Shown here: piece by piece, positions 57,535-64,000 of the stretch | Numbering within the stretch: the first letter of the stretch is position 1 | How the letters are laid out: each line of letters opens with the position of its first letter | Source: Siderastrea radians | Lineage: Eukaryota > Cnidaria > Anthozoa > Scleractinia > Rhizangiidae | Direction of reading: 5' to 3' | Assembly (NCBI GenBank): GCA_964017195.1 | Contig: OZ024898.1 | Coordinates: 14,052,057 to 14,116,056 of the forward strand | Length of the DNA: 64,000 nt | Notes under the pieces: model-generated | The model's database searches: none | Told to the model about the DNA's origin: nothing | The model's input: the letters and a program-made list of their open reading frames with translations, nothing else | Program-made: the position numbers and the translations under genes

Positions 57535-57960
57535 GTGGGGTGCAAGTCGGTCAAAAAAAGGGTAAACCCTGGGGGTAAACAAGTAAATTATGAAAGAACA
57601 AAACAGGATGCTGGGAAATTTATTTATTTATGGTTTGAAAGCAAGAACTGTCAATTCATCAAGCACACAGTATACTTTCAATTTTTAGCTTGCTTTGTGT
57701 CACACAGTCGCCCTTCCAAGTTCACCTCTCCGTGGAAATTTGTACTATTCAAAAAGGTCACCTCAATAGCCACCAAACACCAACGCATTATATTTATGGA
57801 TGATTACAAGCGGTACATATCTAGTCTCACGTGCTCTTTGAATTATGCAAATTTCCGTGGACAGATGAACTCGGAAAGGCGACTGCGCGACACGGAGCAA
57901 GCAAAATTAAAAATATACTGTGTGTTTGATGAAGTGATAGTTAAACCTTACAACAATTAA
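57535..57960 (+). CDS. Unrecognised open frame, 141 codons
   Basis: A 426-base frame with no ATG at its start, ending in KPYNN. No domain recognised. Its 3' part resembles sequence at about 47950-48030 (CAGATGAACTC, TTTGATGAAGTGA), so it probably belongs to a dispersed repeat. I would not call it a gene without expression data. Confidence 0.15.
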   Translation: MGCKSVKKRVNPGGKQVNYERTKQDAGKFIYLWFESKNCQFIKHTVYFQFLACFVSHSRPSKFTSPWKFVLFKKVTSIATKHQRIIFMDDYKRYISSLTCSLNYANFRGQMNSERRLRDTEQAKLKIYCVFDEVIVKPYNN

Positions 57961-58302
57961 ATAAATAAATTCCCTGCCACCCTGCAGATTGTTCTTCCTT
58001 CTTTCTTTTGGTTTTTTGCTTTTGTTTTGTTCATTACTAGTTTACCCTTTTTTCCAAAAGACATTTAAGTACAAAATCTGTTCTGGATTAGAGAAATGAC
58101 CGACTCACGCCTCCATCGTAGTATTGAAAACTAAGCTCTGGCTTCTTTAATTCCACTGCATGTTCGAAGAAAAAAACTGTTAATGGATACCAAAAAAGGA
58201 TGATAGGGTGAATTTTTTGCAAGGAAAAGTTAACTGTGGTTTCGTGAATGGCCGTCTGTTTGCTTTCTTGTGGTTTTATCTCGCATCTGATCAGGGGTTA
58301 CT

Positions 58303-58392
58303 TAGTCTCCTTCGCAGCCGTTTTTAAGGTCGTCACGCAACGGGACGGGGAGCGTTGCGTGACTTCGGCCCGAGCGGCTGCGGAGGAGACTA
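58303..58392. mobile_element. 90-bp hairpin MITE with 9-bp target duplication
   Basis: Ends TAGTCTCC and GGAGACTA; arms include TTCGCAGCCG/CGGCTGCGGA and GTCACGCAACG/CGTTGCGTGAC. GGGGTTACT flanks both sides (58294-58302 and 58393-58401). Partial relatives with GAGCGTTGCGTGATGA are at about 30915 and 43762. Confidence 0.85.
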
Positions 58393-58733
58393 GGGGTTAC
58401 TCAAATGACCGAACTTTTCCTTTAATATACCGTTTTGGTCTTTATAGTCTGCATTTTGTACTCAGTCTGCAGCGTGCAATTTGCAGGGGTACCCAACGGT
58501 TTGTTTTGGGGAATATCTGTTCGGAAGGCCTATTAAATCACCTGAGATACTGATATTCGGATTTTCGACGGATTTGATTGCAATGAAAGCTAGAGATTTC
58601 TTCAGCAAAACCTCACGTCGGACTTTCGTAAAAAGAGGACTTTATTAGTTCCTATTGTATTCAGAGGGACGAAGATGTCGTTTAGAGTGCAAAATAAGGT
58701 CAGTTAAAGCATTTTCAGCCGGGTCGTAACGAG

Positions 58734-58950
58734 GTATGTGGGATCAGGGATCAAACGGGTGGGATCAGAAGGATGGGATCTGAGATCACAACCCTGGGCT
58801 CAGGGATCATAGACCATGGGATCGGGATCAGCAGTTCTTTTAGGGATCAGGTATAAGGCTGTACCATATTTGTGGGATCAGGGACGAAAATTGGTCACGC
58901 TTTTGGAATCAAGGATCAGAAATTTGCTTATAAAAATGGGATCAGCGATG
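58734..58950 (+). repeat. GGGATCA-rich degenerate repeat
   Basis: GGGATCA and close variants occur about a dozen times at irregular spacing. A shorter run of the same word is at 62185-62218. Confidence 0.8.
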
Positions 58951-59201
58951 AAAAAACATACCTTGTTACCATCCTGCATTTTCAGAGAGCCACTAATCAG
59001 CAGCTCGGAAATTCGGCGGACTGGATTCTGTTTCCTAAAATTTTCTGCGGTCTAAATTTTTAGCTAAAAAATCCGAACAGATCAATCTGTATGAGCTTAC
59101 ACAAATATGCCTTTAAAAAACTCTGATACAGTCTAAGAAAGTCGAAAATGATATTTCAAGTATTTTACTTAAATTTTCTCGTTGGGCGGCGGGTCTAAAA
59201 T

Positions 59202-59363
59202 GCTGGTAACTGGTAACTGGTAACTGGTAACTGGTAGCTGGTAACTGGTAACTGGTAACTGGTAACTGGTAGCTGGTAACTGGTAGCTGGTAGCTGGTAA
59301 CTGTTAACTGGTAACTGGTAACTGGTAACTGGTAGCTGGTAACTGGTAACTGGTAGCTGGCAA
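59202..59363 (+). repeat. 7-bp minisatellite CTGGTAA/CTGGTAG
   Basis: About 23 tandem units in which the last base alternates irregularly between A and G. It is a simple tandem array with no spacers. Confidence 0.95.
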
Positions 59364-62300
59364 CTCATGGTAATAGGAAATGATTGGAATTTAGATTAAT
59401 TAGGTGGGGGACCCAAAATGCCTTACTAGCTGACAATTATTTAGATTAAGTCTGACTCAAGCCTTTTGTTCCAAAAAAATGAAAATCAATAAACAATTTT
59501 TTTTTATTAAATTAAAATTTTAATTTTAAAAATAGATGACTATAAACGTAACCAATAGTCCAAATTCTTTATAACCGTGACATTTTCGTACATAAGTGAA
59601 AATTGCATATGAAGTTCGAAGAGATCTAATTAAAACTGGTACAAAATAAGATAGGGAGCTTTGAATAGCGCGATTTATAAAAGAAATGTATGGCCCGCTC
59701 GCAGTCAGGTGAATTTTCCTTGTCAAAAGCTAAGCTCGTTTTTGCATAGAACCGTTATAGTTACTGGAGTCTCCATCAGACCCCTTCGAAACTTCGCAAT
59801 TTTGCTTACTTCATTTCGGTAATGTTATATATGATCCCAATCTTTCATTGAATTCCAGTCTGTCAAGCTAACCATGTGACAACTAACCGTTAACAGTAAC
59901 GAACAAGTAAAACTGATATTTTGTACCTAGTGTGCAACAGTCTGTGTTTTTTACTGACCGCTTTTTGATCCTTTTTGATTGATCTCAGTTTGCATTTTAT
60001 ACTGATGGAAACACATGGACCATGAACAATATAAATTGATTAAAGTATATAGACCCATTAGTAAAGGATCAACCTAAACTAAAGAAATCAAACTCTTCGA
60101 ACTACCAGTGATTAATAATGTTGGAGATACTTGGGGCACGTTTTGGTGGTCTAATCCGGAATGGAAGACAATATACAGTTAGTGTTTTCTCAGTTTGGGC
60201 ACTTTTCCCTTCCCTCAGAAATGTATTAACGATAACAAAATGAACGGAATGCGGTCGGAATGTTTTGGTTTCTCAGCATACGAAAAATCACATTCTTTTA
60301 GGGATTCAGTATTTTGGAGATTCTGTTATTCCTAAACCGGAACAGGAAGAGCCAGGATTACTATAAGTTTCAAAATGATACACCTGAGCCTGTTTTTTCA
60401 TCTCTACACACATTTTAAGTCGTATCCGCCAAGGTGCAAATCTTGACGTATTCGCATTTAATTAAGATCTCAAACTCAAAAACATTTTTCTTAAGACTTG
60501 TACAAGCAAAACCTGTCGTCATATTACAGAATAAGGCCATCTAAGAAAGCTGAGTTGAGTATCATGAGCTATATATTTCACCAAAGTCAGTGTGTCGGTA
60601 TGTCCTGACTGCTGCATGAATGCCTTATTACTCATCGTTAGGAGGGAAAGAGATCTTTCGGCAAAACTTTCAGCAGCTATCCGCGTTGCAACGTTTACAT
60701 GTATATAGAGAAGCTTGAAGAAGTAACGTTGATTTTCAGCAAATATCAAAGCACACTGTTGCTGACAATCCTATCTGGAGACAAACTGCAGTTCGTAATG
60801 CCGGGCCACTAGACCAAATCGAGAGTCGACAAAAATTCATACTCTTTAGCAGGGAGTCAATGAGAGTTCACGAGAGTTAGAGGCCAAACGATAGCGAGAA
60901 TGTCAACTTCCGTCGATTGCAATTAAAATCTGAGCAGGTTCAAACTCTTCAAGATGCAAAAACTGAAAATGATGTGAAGTGCGGAAATACAAATGAAACT
61001 ACAGCTGCGATGTCACATCTTCATGTCATTTCTTCAAGATACAGTTCCTTAGAGCGTACGTGAGTTTCAACAAAACAGGCCAAATGGGAGCAAGGCCATT
61101 TGAACTTTTGTGGGCGGAGTATTCCGTTTCTATTCCGTTTCTGTTTGGTCCACATGAAAATTAGATCTAACTGGGGACAACCAAGTACTGTTTAACCCTG
61201 AAACTAATCACTGACTAATGAATTTTCTAACTTTTTTAATTTTACTTAATTTAATCTTTTTTTGGCACCAAAAAGGTTGGGGGGGGGGGAGCTAAAGCCC
61301 CCTTAGCCCACCCCTTGCGCGGTCCCTGAAAAATCCCCATGACAGTGCCCCTTTAAAAGCCTTAGTGAGACCACTGAAAATAGTCCAAAAATCGAAAATA
61401 AACCTTCAATAAACCTTCAAACAAGACTTAGGTTGCTATTTCCACAGCAAAACTGTCTCGCATGCTTGACTTCACCTATATTGATGGTGTTCCCCATCAC
61501 TTTTCACGGGGGAAAAATGAAGTAAATGAAGCTAAAGATTCCACTGTATTATCATATCGACAGAGTAAAAGAAGTTAATCATGGGCTCCTGAAGAAATAG
61601 AATGAGACGAATCAGCTGAATATATCGCATAGCCTAGAGGGATACTTAAATAACCAGAAACTTGGTAAAATCCAAAATATCCTCATACTTTGAACCTTGC
61701 TTTCCCTGGATTGTGGATTTCAACGTCAACACGGAAACAAAATGTCAGAACGACCATCGGTTATGAGCTTGCGATGAGGGTCAGTTTCGTCTTGCTGCCA
61801 CGCTTGTTAGCTGCTGTCATGGAGTTAATTGTTTAGTTTTCATTCTTTATGGTGATAAGAATATAAATGTTAAAACCTTGTCTTTTAGGGCCGTTAGTCC
61901 ACTAGTAAATAATAAGGTTTTGTTACAATTTGCAAGATTTAGGCCAGGACGTTTATTTTCGGGTGAACGAACGCTCAGTTTTTGCGAAACATGTAACCGC
62001 CGTCTTGAAATTTGAAAGCGGCGTTTCGCAAATCAACGTGGGGGCTGCACATTACTCGAGATTCTGGTACTGGCGCCCCCTCAGATAACGTCTGCCTTAC
62101 AGGCATTGCGACACTGGCAGAATGCACTAGCCTATTTATACTGCCAACACTTGACATTCCAAATGTCGCTTTTCCGAAAAGGATCGAGGATCAGGGATCA
62201 GGGATCGGGGATCGGGAAAAAAGATACAACAATAATATATGTCACTCGTTGGCTCGCTTTAACTTTCGTGATTAGCTCGCACGCGCGACTGACCCGCTCG

Positions 62301-62518
62301 TAAAGGCCCCCAAGTCTACAAAAAGTGTACCCGGGAAGTTAATGCGCTCACCCTGCTTACAATCTAACAAATTTTGGGCCTCCCCGGATTCGAATCTAAA
62401 AATGTTGAGCTCTCCCCCCCCCCCCAAATTTAAGCAGACTTTCAGGTGCAATATTTACTAACGAAGAAAAACAAGAGATTTTCGCTTTTAGAAAACTATT
62501 TTCTGAGTTTCGCATTTA
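59364..62518. other. Intergenic stretch, nothing recognised
   Basis: AT-rich sequence with a G-run near 61280 and scattered short frames. No gene, RNA or complete element supported. Confidence 0.4.
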
Positions 62519-62847
62519 GACTACGAGCAGTCTACGAGCAGTCTCTTTTTCTGTTCAGGCATAGTCGAGGAAAACGAACAAGCGAGCGAGTGCGAAATCG
62601 CCTGCCGCGTTGAAACGTGACGCGCGTGTCAAGCCCGCTAATGTGGTAACGCCAGAATTCTCCCCCTTTTCCCTACCCTTTCAAACGCCTGCCATGCAGG
62701 CTACTAGTGTAGTGAGCCGGCTCACTACATTAGCGGCTCTACACCGCACGCGTCACGATTCAACCGCGGGAGGCGATTTCACACTCCCTCGCTTGTTCGT
62801 TTTCAGCGACTGTCCCTGAGCGGAAAGAGAGACTGCTCGTTGTCTAG
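62519..62847. mobile_element. MITE with long inverted arms
   Basis: Arms GACTACGAGCAGTCT... and AAAACGAACAAGCGAGCGAG pair with their complements up to 62847. The centre holds AGTGAGCCGGCTCACTA, itself a palindrome. About 329 bp. Confidence 0.8.
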
Positions 62848-63486
62848 AATTTCGTGAACGAAGTCCTGAAGAATGGCGTGAGAACTTAGGAAGTCAAGGG
62901 CCCTTTAAGAAACTAGCTAGGCGAATTGCTGCGTCCTCCATCATCTATTTATCATTTCTGGGAGGCAGCGTTCCAGTGTGGGCGGCAAAAATGATTCGAA
63001 AACGATAGTGTGAACAGAAAACATTTTAACCGTTTTCGGGGCGAAAATGCCGTTTCAAATTTATCCGGATTGGAGTGGATGGGGGGTCTAAGTTCTATTT
63101 GTGGCCGTGTAAGGAAGTCACAATCAAATAACAAAGCATACACCTCGAAGCCAAACGAAAGGACAAGCACTGCTCAGAGAATAGCGGAAAAATCGTGAAA
63201 TATGGACTAGAGGAGGGTTCTGTTTATATCAAAACTCGCTCAGGAAAGCGAACTCAGTTATTTTCAACTTGAAACAGCCTGCGTAGCAGTTGTTTCCTTT
63301 CCTAGAACAACAGAGACGGGTGCAGGAACGAGGTGTGCAAAGTGCGGAAAACCTACGGAAACTTTTGCCAGCTAAATTTGTCAGTTTGTCTGCCAGCTAA
63401 TTTGAAAAACTGAGAGGGAAAAGAAGGTGAGCGACATGTGTTCTCGATGAATACTACCCAGTTATGTGGGTAAGAACGTTAAAGCA

Positions 63487-63734
63487 AGCGACACACCAGC
63501 CGATTTGACACTCGTGGTGGCGAGTTTTGATGGTCAACAGAAATCCCCGTGACGGCGTTATTGATCTCCGTGACGAGCGATCGATATCGCCAATATCTGA
63601 AAGATTAAATTCGCCGGCAATTCTACGAAAATCGCTGGCAATCGTCAAGTGCGTCCGCCCCCGCGAAAATCGTCAGCGATCGCTGGCGATCGATTTCACC
63701 ACAACAAGCGTAAAAAATCGCCTAGTGTGTCGCT
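63487..63734. mobile_element. Short MITE
   Basis: Ends AGCGACACACCAGCCGATTT and the complement ending GTGTGTCGCT. The interior is rich in CGATCGCTGGCGATCG palindromes. About 248 bp. The remaining 266 bases to the window end hold nothing recognised. Confidence 0.75.
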
Positions 63735-64000
63735 GGGTTAAAAAGAGAGGGAAAAAACACATATACAGTCACGAGACCGTTGAAAGCGTTTTAGTCAAAC
63801 GATTATGCCTCGCCAATACAAGGAAAATTCTGCAACTTGTCTGCCCCATGGTCTTGAACATGATTCAGGCTAAACAAAATCGTATCAAAGAGGTTATTAT
63901 AGTTTTGTTTTTAGTTTTAACTTTATGTTCAATGTTTACATTCCTTTTTGTCATGTGGGAGCCGACACAAACTTTTAAAGTAACTGGCGTTGAAATCGGA

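Noticed and set aside
59202..59363. Regular repeats that might suggest a CRISPR-like array
   Set aside because: 7-bp tandem units with no spacers; a minisatellite in an animal genome.

Overview
This is an animal nuclear sequence: genes have introns, coding density is low, and the AT-rich background is full of short inverted-repeat elements, decayed retrotransposon fragments and G/C homopolymer-flanked repeats. The recognisable proteins (FEM1-like, DPY30-domain protein of the DYDC type, PPM1K, aspartoacylase family) are metazoan. The non-LTR reverse-transcriptase remnants and several repeat families resemble those I associate with anthozoan cnidarians, so a stony coral is my best guess; that is inference.

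Layout. 1-5.7 kb: a DDE transposon of about 3.5 kb with very long terminal inverted repeats lies directly against the C-terminal half of a FEM1-like gene, which is followed by a decayed copy of its own 3' end and a degenerate repeat. 9.1-18.7 kb (minus): a four-exon DPY30-domain gene whose third exon carries a 30-residue acidic tandem repeat. All three splice junctions agree in phase, and a ciliary X-box-like site lies just upstream. 23.4-27.1 kb (minus): two-exon PPM1K, the mitochondrial PP2C phosphatase, with a Harbinger-type MITE in its intron. 29.1-36.6 kb and 42.3-48.7 kb: two diverged copies of one segment, each with a broken LINE fragment and a LicD/fukutin-like gene. Copy A keeps that gene intact. 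Copy B is broken by an inversion of about 850 bp, a frameshift and a stop. Between the copies, at 38.9-39.9 kb, is an intact single-exon aspartoacylase-family gene. 52.5-56.2 kb: a tandem duplication of about 1.8 kb carrying a possible first exon of a type II membrane protein, with the start codon lost in the second copy. 56.2-64 kb: repeats only, no recognised gene.

The genes do not form a pathway; they are unrelated neighbours (ubiquitin-ligase receptor, axonemal protein, branched-chain amino-acid control, N-acyl amino-acid hydrolysis, probable sugar-phosphate transfer). The most informative feature is the segmental duplication. Each copy serves as the empty-site control for elements inserted in the other, and undoing the copy B inversion on paper restores both the gene and a repeat with a hammerhead-ribozyme-like core.
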